A stretch of DNA of 64,000 nucleotides from Clostridium sp. 1001275B_160808_H3 (GCF_015550425.1 NZ_JADNAT010000008.1:1-64000); one strand, 5' to 3'; counted from the first letter of the stretch, positions 35,177-45,745 are shown. The notes: generated from the sequence alone by a model not told the origin. Translations and numbers: made by a program.

Positions 35177-36904
35177 TTACTTTACTTCTTCAACCTTCTT
35201 ACCTAATATTTGTACTCCTAAGAACACTGCTATTATTGATATCGGGAGAACTACATACCACTGTAATCCAAAACCTGCTGGTATATATCCAAATATAATT
35301 GTTATGGATGCTATAAATAAAGCATACCACATTTGAGTATTTACGTGTGCTATATGATTGCATCCAGCTCCCATTGATGAAAGAATAGTAGTATCTGATA
35401 TCGGTGAACAATGATCACCAAAAATAGCTCCTGTTAATACTGCACTTGTACTAACAATTACATAACTCATATCAGGATTCATCGAATATGACAATGGTAT
35501 TGCAAGCGGCATCAATATTCCCATAGTTCCATAAGCAGTTCCTGTTGCAAATGAAATAATTGCACCTAGTACAAATATAAGGCTTGGTAATAAGAAATTA
35601 GGTAATGATCCTGAAAGTAATGAAACAAGATATTTTGCTGTTCCTAAATCTTTTATTACAGAACTAAGTGACCACGCTAATAATAATATTACTCCTGTTA
35701 TTAATAAAGGTTTCATACCGTCTATCCATGTATCTATAGCTTCTGAAATTGTAAATATTTTTTTAGCTACTCCCATTATTATAGATACTATACTTGCTAC
35801 TAATGCTGATTGGAATAACGCAACAGATGCATCTGATGCACTAAAAGCTTCTTGTATAGCTTTAAATGATAATGGTGAATTAGTAATTATTTGTTGAAGT
35901 GAAACGTCATCTCCTCCCATTATTGCAGAGTAACCACTAAAATAGAAACAAAGTAATGCCGTCACAACTAGTACACCGATTGGAATTATGGCATTCCATA
36001 TACTTAGCTTTATTCCTTCTTTTGGTTCAAGTTCAGCATGATCCATATTGGACTCTACTGCAACTTCTTCATATTTAGAATTTAATCCCCTTCTCCTTGC
36101 TTCTATTTCTGCCTTATACATAGGTCCAAACTCTTTTAATAATATTGAAGTAATAAATACAAAAAATAGTATCAGTATATTATAAAATCTATAAGGTATA
36201 GTTTGTAAGAAAACCCCAAAGGCATCAACTTCTTGACCTATACCATTAATAAAGGCATCATTTATTAAACCAACCTCTAATCCTATCCATGTCGATACAA
36301 TGGCTAATCCAGCTATTGGTGCTGCTGTTGCATCTATAATAAATGCTAATCTTTCTCTTGATATCTTCATTTTATCTGATACTGGTTTCATGATAGGTCC
36401 AACTATTAATGAATTAGCATAGTCATCAAAAAACACAGCTAATCCTAATAAAAGAGTAACTACTTGAGTACTTTTGGCAGTTTTAGCTTTTCTTGCTAGT
36501 GCTTCTGCAACAGCCTTAGCTCCCCCCATCTTAGCAACTAAATGTATAACTCCTCCTATAACTAATACCTGAAGAATTATACCAGCATTCCAAGGATCAG
36601 CTAATGAGTTTAAAACTCTAGATACAAAATCCAAAAACGAATTTATAATAGCGTTAAAAAGTGAATTGTCCACTAGTTGTACTAAGAAAGTTCCTGATAA
36701 TGTTCCAATAAATAAAGATATAATTACATTCTTCGTTAAAAAAGCTAATACTATTGCAATAACAGGTGGTATTAAAGTTAATAACCCATAATGATTTGCA
36801 TTAGATGTAGCTATATCTACCTCTTCTGCAAAGACTATTGATGTTGATAGTAATATCATCATAATAGTCAATAATGCTACTTTTAAACTTTTTTTATTAT
36901 TCAT
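35177..36904 (-). CDS. lysW: NhaC-family transporter under lysine riboswitch (LysW-type lysine transporter)
   Basis: 575-aa polytopic transporter of the NhaC Na+:H+ antiporter superfamily with about 11-13 membrane segments. It has an N-terminal hydrophobic signal-like segment, then PPVIAIVLAFLTKNVIISLFIG and the conserved GDHCSPISDTTILSSMG near the end. Sequence alone would suggest Na+/H+ exchange. The lysine riboswitch directly upstream matches the LysW group, an NhaC-like lysine transporter predicted from L-box genomics, so lysine transport is the better call. It is monocistronic. Confidence 0.8.
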   Translation of the reverse strand: MNNKKSLKVALLTIMMILLSTSIVFAEEVDIATSNANHYGLLTLIPPVIAIVLAFLTKNVIISLFIGTLSGTFLVQLVDNSLFNAIINSFLDFVSRVLNSLADPWNAGIILQVLVIGGVIHLVAKMGGAKAVAEALARKAKTAKSTQVVTLLLGLAVFFDDYANSLIVGPIMKPVSDKMKISRERLAFIIDATAAPIAGLAIVSTWIGLEVGLINDAFINGIGQEVDAFGVFLQTIPYRFYNILILFFVFITSILLKEFGPMYKAEIEARRRGLNSKYEEVAVESNMDHAELEPKEGIKLSIWNAIIPIGVLVVTALLCFYFSGYSAIMGGDDVSLQQIITNSPLSFKAIQEAFSASDASVALFQSALVASIVSIIMGVAKKIFTISEAIDTWIDGMKPLLITGVILLLAWSLSSVIKDLGTAKYLVSLLSGSLPNFLLPSLIFVLGAIISFATGTAYGTMGILMPLAIPLSYSMNPDMSYVIVSTSAVLTGAIFGDHCSPISDTTILSSMGAGCNHIAHVNTQMWYALFIASITIIFGYIPAGFGLQWYVVLPISIIAVFLGVQILGKKVEEVK

Positions 36905-36952
36905 ATTTAATCCCCCTTAATGTAATTTTGTAAATAATTAAAGGGCAGAAAT

Positions 36953-37197
36953 TAAAAAGAGCCTTGAGTTTTCACTCAAGGCTCTAAATATACTTTAAAC
37001 TATAATAGAAAAAGTAAAATTCCTCAAGCGATAGCTCACCACAAAGCAAGTTTGTGACAGTGTTACATATATTTTATGCAACCCCAGCCATATGATTTTA
37101 AAGCATCAATCATACGCTTCGGCGATAATTCCTTTCCTATTAAATCACTGTGCTTACCTCATTAATAGTACTCTTAAGTATCGCTCCTCTACCCTTG
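36953..37197 (-). promoter_or_regulatory. Lysine riboswitch (L-box)
   Basis: Read on the minus strand, the aptamer has AGAGGAGCGATACTTAAGAG, GGAAAGGAATTATCGCCGAAG, TATGGCTGGGGTTGCAT, AACACTGTCAC and GGTGAGCTATCGC, matching the five-helix lysine aptamer core. The terminator stem AGAGCCTTGAGT (36958-36969) / (36974-36985) with a T run follows, just ahead of the NhaC-type gene. Lysine binding should terminate transcription of the transporter. Confidence 0.95.
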
Positions 37198-37284
37198 TCG
37201 TTATTCACATTTAATTTATACCTATATTATACAGATATTAACTTGTCAAATCAACTATAACGTAAATATTAATTTCTAATAATC

Positions 37285-38517
37285 TTATTTATCCGCCATA
37301 AATTCTTCTATTTCCTCTACTGTTTTAATCATTTCTTTTGTTAATACTTCATTTCCTTCTTCGGTAATTAAAACATCATCTTCTATTCTAATTCCAATTC
37401 CTTCATTCTCGATATATATTCCAGGCTCAACAGTATATATCATTCCAGGCTCAAATGTAACATCTCTATTTTCTAATTCTATATCATGTGTATCCATTCC
37501 TAAACTATGTCCTATACTATGGTAATAGAATTTTGAAACATCATCTTTTTCTGTCATTAATCCAAGAGAAATACATTCTTCTGAAATCCAATCCTTTGCC
37601 TTTTTATTTAAATCAAGAAATTTAACTCCTGGCTTCATTTCCTTAATAACTTTTTCATTCACTCTAAGAACAGCATTATAAACCTCTTTCTGCCTTTCAG
37701 TAAATTTACCATTAATAGGGAAGGTTCTTGATATATCACCATTATAGTATTTATATTGAGCACCTAAATCAAATAATATTAAGTCTCCATCATTTAATTT
37801 TGAATCATTCGTTACATAATGTAGTACTGTAGCATTTTTACCTGCTGCTGCAATAGTTTTAAAAGCAAAATCTTTTACTCCATTTTTCTTGCATATAAAA
37901 TCAAAATATGCTTCTAGTTCATATTCCTTAATACCAGGCTTGGAATTTTTCATTAACTCTTTTACGCCTTCTATTGTAATTTCTATTGCTTTTCTTATTG
38001 TATTAACTTCTTCCTCAGTCTTAATAAGTCTTAAATCCCCTATAATTTTAAAAGCATTCTTAATATTTATATTATAATATTTATTGTTAACTTCATTCGC
38101 ATATTTATATGACGCATTACCTTTTTCTAGATCAATATATATATTTAATTCTTTTTTATTAAGAACTAATTTCTCTATAAAATTATCAAACTCCCCAAGG
38201 TATTTAATATCCTCTATTCCACAAATTTCAGGAACCTCTTCTTTTCTAATAGTTTTTCCTTCCCACTTTTCTGCAATAGGATCAACTTCTTTTATAAATA
38301 AATATTCATTGACCTTACCATTAATCTTAGATAAAACTAAAATATGATTTTCTTCATCAACTCCAGTTAAGTAATAAAAATTTCTATTTGGCGTAAAATG
38401 ATAATTTTCATCAGCAGTTTTCTTTGGTGCATTTCCTGCAAATAAAATTAGTAAAGAATTATCTTCAATACATTCTAACACCTTAGCTCTATTATTCTTA
38501 TAGAATTCCTTATTCAT
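37285..38517 (-). CDS. Xaa-Pro aminopeptidase (PepP-like M24B)
   Basis: 410-aa enzyme that cleaves X-Pro N-terminal bonds. An aminopeptidase P N-terminal domain (~1-150, with NAPKKTADENYHFTPNRNFYYLTG) precedes the M24 domain, which shows FDLGAQYKYYNGDISRTFP (two metal Asp), SIGHSLGMDTHD (His), VEPGIY and GIRIEDDV (Glu). The start is ATG behind AGAGGGAG. It forms an operon-like pair with the ACT protein gene, which ends 18 bp upstream. Confidence 0.93.
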   Translation of the reverse strand: MNKEFYKNNRAKVLECIEDNSLLILFAGNAPKKTADENYHFTPNRNFYYLTGVDEENHILVLSKINGKVNEYLFIKEVDPIAEKWEGKTIRKEEVPEICGIEDIKYLGEFDNFIEKLVLNKKELNIYIDLEKGNASYKYANEVNNKYYNINIKNAFKIIGDLRLIKTEEEVNTIRKAIEITIEGVKELMKNSKPGIKEYELEAYFDFICKKNGVKDFAFKTIAAAGKNATVLHYVTNDSKLNDGDLILFDLGAQYKYYNGDISRTFPINGKFTERQKEVYNAVLRVNEKVIKEMKPGVKFLDLNKKAKDWISEECISLGLMTEKDDVSKFYYHSIGHSLGMDTHDIELENRDVTFEPGMIYTVEPGIYIENEGIGIRIEDDVLITEEGNEVLTKEMIKTVEEIEEFMADK

Positions 38518-38535
38518 AAATTCACTCCCTCTTTT

Positions 38536-38976
38536 TTACTCCATAGCTAATACCTTAACACTAACAACATTAGGTAATGCTCTTAAAGTATTAACTAAGT
38601 GTTTTAAATCTTTTTTCATATTAGATATATCTAATGTTATAGTTACATTTGCAGCCATATTTATAGGTATATCTTGATTTATCGTTAATATATTTCCCTT
38701 ATTAAAAGCAATACAATCTAAAACCTTAGATAAAGTTCCAGTTTCGTGAGATAGTAGTACAACTAAGGTTATCTTTTTACTATTTATCCCCTCTGACATA
38801 GGAAAAACATAATCCTTATATTTATAAAATGTACTTCTGCTTATTCCTGTTTGTTTTACAGCTTCACTTATATCTTTTGCCTTTCCCGTAAAAAGACTTT
38901 CTTTAACGTCTAAAACCTTTTTAAAAACTTCCGGCAACACTTTACTACTAATAATATAAAACTTTTCTGAAGCCAT
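38536..38976 (-). CDS. ACT domain protein (PheB/UPF0735 family)
   Basis: 146-aa protein. An N-terminal helical region with TGISRSTFYKYKDYVFP (~45-61) resembles a DNA-binding helix-turn-helix. A C-terminal ACT domain (~70-146, ITLVVLLSHETGTLSKVLDCIA) usually senses an amino acid. The family is widespread in Firmicutes and poorly understood. A regulatory role in aromatic amino acid metabolism has been suggested for PheB relatives. It lies 18 bp upstream of the Xaa-Pro aminopeptidase gene and is probably co-transcribed. Confidence 0.85.
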   Translation of the reverse strand: MASEKFYIISSKVLPEVFKKVLDVKESLFTGKAKDISEAVKQTGISRSTFYKYKDYVFPMSEGINSKKITLVVLLSHETGTLSKVLDCIAFNKGNILTINQDIPINMAANVTITLDISNMKKDLKHLVNTLRALPNVVSVKVLAME

Positions 38977-39003
38977 AACATCACCTGCCCCTATATGAAA
39001 ATT

Positions 39004-39043
39004 AAATAAGCTATATAATTAATAATTATATAGCTTATTTAAA
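39004..39043. terminator. Hairpin terminator
   Basis: Stem AAATAAGCTATATAATTA (39004-39021) with its complement (39023-39040), with AATTTTCAT on the minus-strand exit. It probably ends the 70-aa gene. Confidence 0.65.
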
Positions 39044-39086
39044 AGAAAATACATATTATTCGTAATGTTTATTTTTTTCATTGTAT

Positions 39087-39299
39087 TTATATATGAATCT
39101 TATTTGATTTCTTAACTCTTCCTATAAAAATTTTTATAAGTGAAATCAAAATAGATATAACTCCCCCTAAAGCAAAGCAAAGTTGTATGTTTCCAACAAA
39201 TAGACCAACTAATACTCCTAATCCTACTCCATACGCTAAAAATATAGCTAAAATTTTTATTTCTTCATCTGACAAAAATAATCTGTCATTCCACTCCAT
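39087..39299 (-). CDS. Small membrane protein (70 aa)
   Basis: Not recognised. It has two hydrophobic segments (~17-37 and ~40-58), joined by a short Gly/Asn turn, and ends in the basic tail GRVKKSNKIHI. The N-terminus is charged (EWNDRLFLSDEE). A ribosome binding site GGGAAGTG is present upstream. It lies between spmB and the ACT gene with a terminator after it. Confidence 0.65.
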   Translation of the reverse strand: MEWNDRLFLSDEEIKILAIFLAYGVGLGVLVGLFVGNIQLCFALGGVISILISLIKIFIGRVKKSNKIHI

Positions 39300-39421
39300 C
39301 TCTTAAACACTTCCCTCCTTTATTTATATAATTTATTATAGAATATTTTGCTTATTAACTAGTTACAAAATTATTACGTATTACTTAAAAGTTATTAATT
39401 ATTCTGTACACCTTTTTCTAT

Positions 39422-39946
39422 TTATAATAAAAGTCTACTTACTAGAAAAACCGCAGTTATTATTGCAGTTATATCAGCTAATACTGCCGCCCACAATGTA
39501 TGTCTAATTTTTTTAATTTGCACAGCACCAAAATAAACTGTTATTGTATAAAATATAGTTTCAGTTGTCCCCATAATTACTGAAGATATTAATCCTATAG
39601 TAGTATCTGGTCCATAAGTCTTTAGAATGTCTGTTAAGATTCCAACAGCACCACTACCTGACAAAGGCTTGACTAATACTAATGGGATAACTTCTTTAGG
39701 TAGTCCAATTACCCCACCTATTGGAGCTATCATATTATTTAATATATCTAATAACTTTGCCTCTCTAAATATGTTTACAGCTATAATCATAGCTAATAAG
39801 TATGGAAATATATTCAAACAAACTTTTAATCCATCCTTGGCTCCCTCTATAAACCATTCATAAACTTTTCTCCCCTTAAACATTCCATAAGTAATAATTA
39901 TTATAACTATTATTGGAATTATGCTTTTCGTTAAATATTGAAACAC
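39422..39946 (-). CDS. spmB: Spore maturation protein B
   Basis: 174-aa integral membrane protein needed with SpmA for spore core dehydration and heat resistance. It contains a nucleoside-recognition (Gate) domain with GLKVCLNIFPYLLAMIIAV, GLPKEVIPLVLVKPLSGSGAVG and the GTTETIFYTITVYFG motif near the end. The start is GTG (39944-39946) behind GGGGGA. It begins 17 bp after spmA, which confirms an spmAB operon and a sporulating host. Confidence 0.95.
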   Translation of the reverse strand: MFQYLTKSIIPIIVIIIITYGMFKGRKVYEWFIEGAKDGLKVCLNIFPYLLAMIIAVNIFREAKLLDILNNMIAPIGGVIGLPKEVIPLVLVKPLSGSGAVGILTDILKTYGPDTTIGLISSVIMGTTETIFYTITVYFGAVQIKKIRHTLWAAVLADITAIITAVFLVSRLLL

Positions 39947-39963
39947 CTTAAAAATCCCCCCTT

Positions 39964-40539
39964 TTAAAAATACCGTTGTAGTATTTTACAAAAAACAACT
40001 CCCATAACTGCTGCAATAGTGCTTGCCAACACAGCTGGCATTATTATTGCTCCTGGATTACTTGATCCACAAGCTGCCCTTATTGAAATTACTGTAGATG
40101 GAACCAGCTGTATGCAAGCTGCATTCAAAACTAGAAAAAGAGACATATCATTTGAAGCTGTTCCTTTTTCCTTATTTAATCTATCCATTTCTTGCATAGC
40201 CTTAATTCCAAATGGAGTTGCTGCATTTCCAAGCCCCATCATATTAGCAGTTATATTCATTACTATTGCACCTAAAGCTCTTTCATCTTTTGCTGCTTCT
40301 TTAAATATTAATTTTAAAATTGGCCTTAAAACTTTTGCTAATTTGCTAGTAAAACCACTTTTTTCTGCTACTTTCATTACTCCGCACCAAAAACACATAA
40401 GACCAACCAATCCTATAATAAGAGAAACTGTTGAATCAGCTGAAGATATTATAGCCTTAGATATTACCTCTCCATTTCCTGTGAGCAACCCAATTAGCAC
40501 TCCTAAAAATATCATTCCAAACCAAATATAATTTATCAA
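39964..40539 (-). CDS. spmA: Spore maturation protein A
   Basis: 191-aa polytopic membrane protein, partner of SpmB. The Gate-domain motifs ISSADSTVSLIIGLVGLMCFWCG, ANMMGLGNAATPFGIKAM and TVISIRAACGSSNP are characteristic. The start is TTG (40537-40539) with GAGGTGAG immediately upstream. Expression is expected in the mother cell or forespore during sporulation, from knowledge of the family. No clear sporulation promoter was identified. Confidence 0.95.
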   Translation of the reverse strand: MINYIWFGMIFLGVLIGLLTGNGEVISKAIISSADSTVSLIIGLVGLMCFWCGVMKVAEKSGFTSKLAKVLRPILKLIFKEAAKDERALGAIVMNITANMMGLGNAATPFGIKAMQEMDRLNKEKGTASNDMSLFLVLNAACIQLVPSTVISIRAACGSSNPGAIIMPAVLASTIAAVMGVVFCKILQRYF

Positions 40540-40654
40540 AATCTCACCTCTTATGAATTACTTATACAATATATGCCTTGCATCTAATATTTATTAGTGA
40601 TAGGATAAATATATGTAATATTAATTATGTTTATATACATAAAGGAGACGAATT

Positions 40655-40840
40655 ATGAAGGAATCTAACTTAAAAATAGCCCAAAAAGATATTGATGACG
40701 CCTTAAAAACAGTAGAAGATATAGTAAGTGTTCTAGATGACACTGATCTTCCTAGAAATGTATTAAAAGAAAAATTTGTTACATTAACAGAAAAAGTTCA
40801 AGAATTAGAAAACATATTAAAAACTGAAGGAATTCTTTAA
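40655..40840 (+). CDS. Small helical hypothetical protein (61 aa)
   Basis: Not recognised. It is wholly helical and charged, with a heptad-like Leu/Ile/Val pattern (IAQKDIDDALKTVEDIVSVLDD, LTEKVQELENIL), so a short coiled coil is likely. AAAGGAG precedes ATG 40655, and a strong terminator follows at 40857, so it appears to be a real single gene convergent with ccpA. Confidence 0.7.
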   Translation: MKESNLKIAQKDIDDALKTVEDIVSVLDDTDLPRNVLKEKFVTLTEKVQELENILKTEGIL

Positions 40841-40856
40841 ATTTATAATAAAACAA

Positions 40857-40889
40857 AAAAACAACTTCATTTTCTGAAGTTGTTTTTTT
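40857..40889 (+). terminator. Terminator of the 61-aa gene
   Basis: Stem AAAAACAACTTCA (40857-40869) with TGAAGTTGTTTTT (40875-40887), with a T run. Confidence 0.85.
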
Positions 40890-41053
40890 GTAACCCATAA
40901 CTCACATTTTCTAATTGATTAGATAACCCACTTCTAATCAGACCATACACTATCATACTTTCTCATACACATAGTTGAAACTGAAAACGTTTAATAATAT
41001 ATTAACATAATTATATCATGCTTTCTATTTTGTGGCAATACATAAAATGTAAA

Positions 41054-41094
41054 AAAGTAGGAATACTGAATATATTATTCAGTATTCCTACTTA
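41054..41094 (-). terminator. Terminator of ccpA
   Basis: 18-bp stem AAGTAGGAATACTGAATA (41055-41072) with its complement (41076-41093), with TTTTTTACAT on the minus-strand exit. Confidence 0.85.
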
Positions 41095-41099
41095 AAACT

Positions 41100-42098
41100 T
41101 TACTTACAGCTTTCTCTCTCTACAAGCTGATAGTCAAGAACATATTGTGATTCTTCTAATTCCTTTTTATTTAACATCTTTATAAGCATTCTCATAGCCA
41201 CTGATCCCATATCATAACTTGGTTGCTTTATTGTTGTTATCTTAGGATAGAAAACTGAAGAAACTGCATTATCATTAAATCCTATAACGCTTACATCTTC
41301 TGGAACTTTTTTACCACGCTCTCTTAATGCATTTATTACTCCCATAGCAATTTCATCTGAAGCACATACTACAGCTTCATAATTCTTCTTACTATTTTCA
41401 AAGTACTCAACTGCCTCATATCCAGTCTTAACTTTTAATCCTTTAGTATAAACTAAATCTTCATCTACATTAAGGCCTTTTTCTTTTAAGGCGTTTTCAT
41501 ATCCTATGTATCTGTCTCCCCAAGCATTCATACTATCTTTTTTAGCACCTACATATGCTATGTTATTTAATCCTTTATTTAATAGATAATTAGTAGCTTC
41601 CTCTGAAGCCTTTATATTATCTATTATTACACTTGGTAAACTTTCTTCTTTATCTTTGGATTCAACTAATACTGTAGTTAAATCTAATTCATTTATAATA
41701 TTTAAAGTTTCTTCTTGTAATGATGAACTCATATATATAACTCCATCAACCATTTTTTCTTTAAGTACTCTTAAATATTCCTTTTCCTTTTCGTCATCAA
41801 AATCAGAGTTACACAATATCACGTTATAATCGTATATATTAGCAACATCCTCCGCTCCTCTAACTATTTCAGGATAAAAACCACTTGAAATATCAGGAAC
41901 TAAAATACCGACTGTTTTTGTCTTTTGCGTCTTTAAGCTTCTTGCTACTATATTAGGTCTATATCCAAGTTTTTTTATAGCGTCTAAAACCTTCTTTTTT
42001 GTATCTTCATTTACAACATCTATATCATTTAAAACTCTGGAAACAGTAGCAATTGAAACGCCCGCTTCTCTAGCAACATCTTTTATAGAAGTAGCCAT
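41100..42098 (-). CDS. ccpA: Catabolite control protein A (LacI/GalR family)
   Basis: 332-aa regulator. An N-terminal LacI helix-turn-helix (SIKDVAREAGVSIATVSRVLN, 4-24), a hinge helix (NIVARSLKT) and a periplasmic-binding-protein-like effector domain are all present. In Firmicutes CcpA, with Ser-phosphorylated HPr, represses or activates carbon genes at cre sites. The assignment rests on overall similarity to clostridial CcpA and on the single-gene setting without sugar genes. Other LacI-type regulators cannot be fully excluded. A strong promoter with an embedded palindrome lies upstream. Confidence 0.85.
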   Translation of the reverse strand: MATSIKDVAREAGVSIATVSRVLNDIDVVNEDTKKKVLDAIKKLGYRPNIVARSLKTQKTKTVGILVPDISSGFYPEIVRGAEDVANIYDYNVILCNSDFDDEKEKEYLRVLKEKMVDGVIYMSSSLQEETLNIINELDLTTVLVESKDKEESLPSVIIDNIKASEEATNYLLNKGLNNIAYVGAKKDSMNAWGDRYIGYENALKEKGLNVDEDLVYTKGLKVKTGYEAVEYFENSKKNYEAVVCASDEIAMGVINALRERGKKVPEDVSVIGFNDNAVSSVFYPKITTIKQPSYDMGSVAMRMLIKMLNKKELEESQYVLDYQLVERESCK

Positions 42099-42150
42099 AC
42101 CAACATCACTCCATTTTTCTTTATAATCTTTTATCCTATTCTAACTATAT

Positions 42151-42179
42151 ATTATACTATTTGCAAATAGTTAATACAA
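42151..42179 (-). promoter_or_regulatory. ccpA promoter with embedded 16-bp palindrome
   Basis: TTGTAT (42174-42179), 17 bp, TATAAT (42151-42156) on the minus strand. The spacer contains ACTATTTGCAAATAGT (42156-42171), a perfect palindrome and a plausible operator. It is not a cre match. The rest of the 362-bp gap (42180-42400) is plain AT-rich DNA. Confidence 0.75.
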
Positions 42180-42408
42180 TATTCAAGGTCTCTCTTTATA
42201 ATAATTCACTATATATTCGCAATAAAGATGTCACTTTTAACCAAAATATTCCATAACATCATGATTTTCATATAATTCTTGAATCGTTAAATTTACCTAA
42301 AAATTAAATAGAATTTTTTTTAAAATTTATCACTACTAAATAGCCCTCTTTCACTATTTAACTAACTACATATTAATTATCTAGCAATTGAAAAACTATA
42401 TTAGAGTT

Positions 42409-42443
42409 AAAAAGTTAGAAGTTTAATAAAACCTCTAACTTTA
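42409..42443 (-). terminator. Terminator of ileS
   Basis: Stem AAAGTTAGA (42411-42419) with TCTAACTTT (42434-42442), with T-rich sequence after it on the minus strand. Confidence 0.75.
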
Positions 42444-42460
42444 TTAACTTATTTTTTAAT

Positions 42461-45400
42461 TTAGTTAATTACTTCAACTGTCATATTTAGCTTTTCACCA
42501 TTTATAACAATTTCAGTATACTCTACTTTTTCATTAATAACAATTTCTTGAGTTAGTGTTTCTCTCTTTATTACATCAGAGTACTTATTAACAACACCTA
42601 TAAGCATATCATTATCTGCAACAAATAACTTAATCTTATCTGCTACCTCAAAGCCTCTTTCTTTTCTCATGTTTTGTATCTTTGATATTATTTCTCTTAG
42701 GTGACCTTCTTCTTTTAATTCCTCTGTAATAGTTGTATCTAAAACAACACCTATTTCACCTTCACCTGCAAAAGCATATCCTTCTAATCCTTGCATTGTT
42801 ACTAAAACACTCTCACTATTTAAAACTATTTCTGTTCCATCTACTGATATAGTTTCAGTTCCTCCACTTTGAAGCTTTTGTGCTAATTCCATTTGATTTC
42901 TTGAAGCTATTTCTCTTCTTATTCCCGGAATTAATTTACCATACGCTCTACCTAATACAGGTAAGTTAGGCTTAATTTCAAAATTAACATATTGTGATAA
43001 ATCAGCACCAAACTCTACTAATTTTATATTAAGCTCATCCTTTATGATATCTCCATAGTATCCTGGTATTGCATCTGTTGATAATAACATTTTTGAAAGT
43101 GGCTGTCTATTCTTTATATTAGCACCATTTCTAGCACTTCTTCCAAGTTTAACTATTGTGTAAGCTAAATCCATTTCTTTCTCTAGTTCTTCATCAATAG
43201 CACTTTCATCTACAACTGGCCATGAACATAAGTGTACACTCTCTGTAGAAGATTTATCTAATCCAACAACTAGATTTTGATAAATTTCTTCTGTTATAAA
43301 TGGTACAAAAGGAGCAGCTACTTTAACTAAAGTAGTTAAAACTCTATATAAAGTTACATAAGCACCAATCTTATCTTCTGTCAAATCTTCTGACCAATAT
43401 CTTGCTCTATTTCTTCTTACATACCAATTTGATAACTCATCTGTAAACTCTTCAATGATTAATGCAGCTTGAGTTATTTGATATGAATTTAAATTGTTAT
43501 CTACATCTTTAATTAGAGTATTAAGTTTTGACATTATCCACTTATCCATTACATTTTCTGATTTGAAATCTTTATAATCTAATGGATTGAAATTGTCTAA
43601 TTCTGCATATAACACATAGAATGAATATACATTCCAGAAAGTGCTTAAGAACTTTCTTTGAGCTTCTGCTACATCATCAATAGAGAATCTTGTTGGAAGC
43701 CATGGTGCACTTGCAGTATAGAAGTGCCATCTTGTTGCATCAGCACCTTGTGCATCTAAAACTTCAAATGGATCCACAACATTTCCTTTTGATTTTGACA
43801 TCTTTAATCCCTTTTTATCTAATACGTGTCCTAAAACTATACAGTTTTCAAATGGATTAGTATCAAATATTGCTGTTGAAATAGCTAATAATGTATAGAA
43901 CCAACCTCTAGTTTGGTCAACAGCTTCTGATATAAATTGAGCTGGGAAGTTCTTTTCAAATAGCTCTTTATTTTCAAAAGGATAGTGTAATTGTGCAAAT
44001 GGCATTGAACCTGAATCAAACCAACAGTCAATAACTTCAGCTGTTCTTGTCATCTCTTTATTACACTTAGTACAATTTAAGTGAATATTATCTATATATG
44101 GCTTATGAAGCTCTATATCATCTGGAACATTAATTCCTTTTTCCTTTAACTCTGCTATACTTCCTATACATTCTTTGTGGCCACATTCACATTCCCAAAT
44201 AGGAAGTGGAGTACCCCAATATCTATCTCTTGATATACCCCAGTCGATAACATTTTCTAAGAACTTACCAAATCTACCTGTTCTAATGTTATCTGGATAC
44301 CAATTAATTTTATTATTATTTTCTAAAAGCTTATCTCTAAGCTTAGTCATTGCAACAAACCAGCTTTCTCTTGGATAATAAAGAAGTGGTGTGTCACATC
44401 TCCAACAATGTGGATATGAGTGCAGATGTTTTTCAGATTTAAATAACTTGTTGTTTTCATCTAAATACTTAACTATGCTTTCATCACACTTCTTAACAAA
44501 CTTTCCTGCCCAAGGAGTTACTTCTTCTACGAAATTACCACTAGCATCTACTAAGTTTATAAAACCTATTCCATTTTGCTTTGCAACAAAACTATCATCT
44601 TCACCATATGCAGGTGCTATATGAACTATACCAGTACCATCTGATAAAGTTACATAGTCCCCATGTATAACTTCAAAAGCTTTTCCTTCAACTTCACCAA
44701 AAGGAAGTAATCTTTCATATTTAGTTCCTAATAATTCAGTTCCTTTAAACTCCTTAACTACTTCGTAGTCTTCACCTAAAACTTTTGAAGCTAAATCTTT
44801 AGCAATTATTAATATTTCATCTCCAACTTTAGCTTCAATATAGTCATATGCTTTGTTTACGCATAACGCTAAGTTTGATGGCAATGTCCATGGAGTTGTT
44901 GTCCATGCTAGTATATATTTATTTTCTTCTCCTTCAACCTTAAACTTAACTATAGCAGTTAAATCCTTAACATCTTTATATCCTTGTGAAACTTCATGAG
45001 AAGATAGTCCTGTTCCACATCTTGGACAGTAAGGCATTACCTTATGACCTTTATATAAAAGACCTTTATCCCACATTTGACTTAATGCCCACCAAACAGA
45101 TTCTATATATGAATTATGATATGTAACGTAAGGTTTCTCCATATCTACCCAATAACCTATTTGATTAGTCATCTTTTCCCACATGTTAACATAAGTAAAA
45201 ACTGATTCTTTACATTCAGTAACAAATTTTTCAACTCCATAGCTTTCAATTTGCTCCTTACCTGAAATACCTAATTTCTTTTCAATTTCAAGTTCAACAG
45301 GTAATCCATGAGTATCCCAACCAGCTTTTCTTATAACCTTATATCCCTTCATTACCTTATATCTTGGGATAATGTCCTTCATAACTCTTGTTAAAACGTG

Positions 45401-45571
45401 TCCTACGTGTGGTCTTCCATTTGCTGTTGGAGGTCCATCATAAAATGTAAAATATTCACCATCTTGATTCATATCAAAATTCTTTTTGATAACATTATTT
45501 TCTTTCCAAAGGTCAGCTACTTCTTTTTCCATACCAACAAAACCCTTTGGTAATTCAACCTTTTTGTACAT
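42461..45571 (-). CDS. ileS: Isoleucyl-tRNA synthetase
   Basis: Charges tRNA-Ile. The 1036-aa size is that of the longer, eukaryote-like IleRS2 group, whose members are often less sensitive to mupirocin, compared with ~920 aa for IleRS1. Signatures: HVGH within [14 protein letters not shown] (~50-62), editing-domain [10 protein letters not shown] (~228-237), [12 protein letters not shown] (~590), and two zinc sites (CPRC.. and [12 protein letters not shown]). The C-terminal tail is long. An Ile T-box leader precedes it, and the start follows AGAAGGGAG. Confidence 0.96.
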   Translation of the reverse strand: MYKKVELPKGFVGMEKEVADLWKENNVIKKNFDMNQDGEYFTFYDGPPTANGRPHVGHVLTRVMKDIIPRYKVMKGYKVIRKAGWDTHGLPVELEIEKKLGISGKEQIESYGVEKFVTECKESVFTYVNMWEKMTNQIGYWVDMEKPYVTYHNSYIESVWWALSQMWDKGLLYKGHKVMPYCPRCGTGLSSHEVSQGYKDVKDLTAIVKFKVEGEENKYILAWTTTPWTLPSNLALCVNKAYDYIEAKVGDEILIIAKDLASKVLGEDYEVVKEFKGTELLGTKYERLLPFGEVEGKAFEVIHGDYVTLSDGTGIVHIAPAYGEDDSFVAKQNGIGFINLVDASGNFVEEVTPWAGKFVKKCDESIVKYLDENNKLFKSEKHLHSYPHCWRCDTPLLYYPRESWFVAMTKLRDKLLENNNKINWYPDNIRTGRFGKFLENVIDWGISRDRYWGTPLPIWECECGHKECIGSIAELKEKGINVPDDIELHKPYIDNIHLNCTKCNKEMTRTAEVIDCWFDSGSMPFAQLHYPFENKELFEKNFPAQFISEAVDQTRGWFYTLLAISTAIFDTNPFENCIVLGHVLDKKGLKMSKSKGNVVDPFEVLDAQGADATRWHFYTASAPWLPTRFSIDDVAEAQRKFLSTFWNVYSFYVLYAELDNFNPLDYKDFKSENVMDKWIMSKLNTLIKDVDNNLNSYQITQAALIIEEFTDELSNWYVRRNRARYWSEDLTEDKIGAYVTLYRVLTTLVKVAAPFVPFITEEIYQNLVVGLDKSSTESVHLCSWPVVDESAIDEELEKEMDLAYTIVKLGRSARNGANIKNRQPLSKMLLSTDAIPGYYGDIIKDELNIKLVEFGADLSQYVNFEIKPNLPVLGRAYGKLIPGIRREIASRNQMELAQKLQSGGTETISVDGTEIVLNSESVLVTMQGLEGYAFAGEGEIGVVLDTTITEELKEEGHLREIISKIQNMRKERGFEVADKIKLFVADNDMLIGVVNKYSDVIKRETLTQEIVINEKVEYTEIVINGEKLNMTVEVIN

Positions 45572-45745
45572 ATCTTAACTCCCTTCTGTTAATTACTTCA
45601 TAATAAAAGCTAATTGCTTTAAGGATATACTTATTACTAATTATTAATCTTAAATCTATATTTTACATTATTAACTATAGTTTAGTAATTATTCATTAGC
45701 TAACATCAACTATAAAATAATAAATATATAGATTCAAATAAAAAA

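Noticed and set aside
40019..40531. 170-aa plus-strand reading frame opposite spmA
   Set aside because: It is a shadow of the spmA coding sequence without its own start signals.
40972..40995. cre-like TGAAAACGTTTAAT between the 61-aa gene and ccpA
   Set aside because: It misses the conserved last CA of the cre consensus and lies between two convergent gene ends instead of in a promoter.
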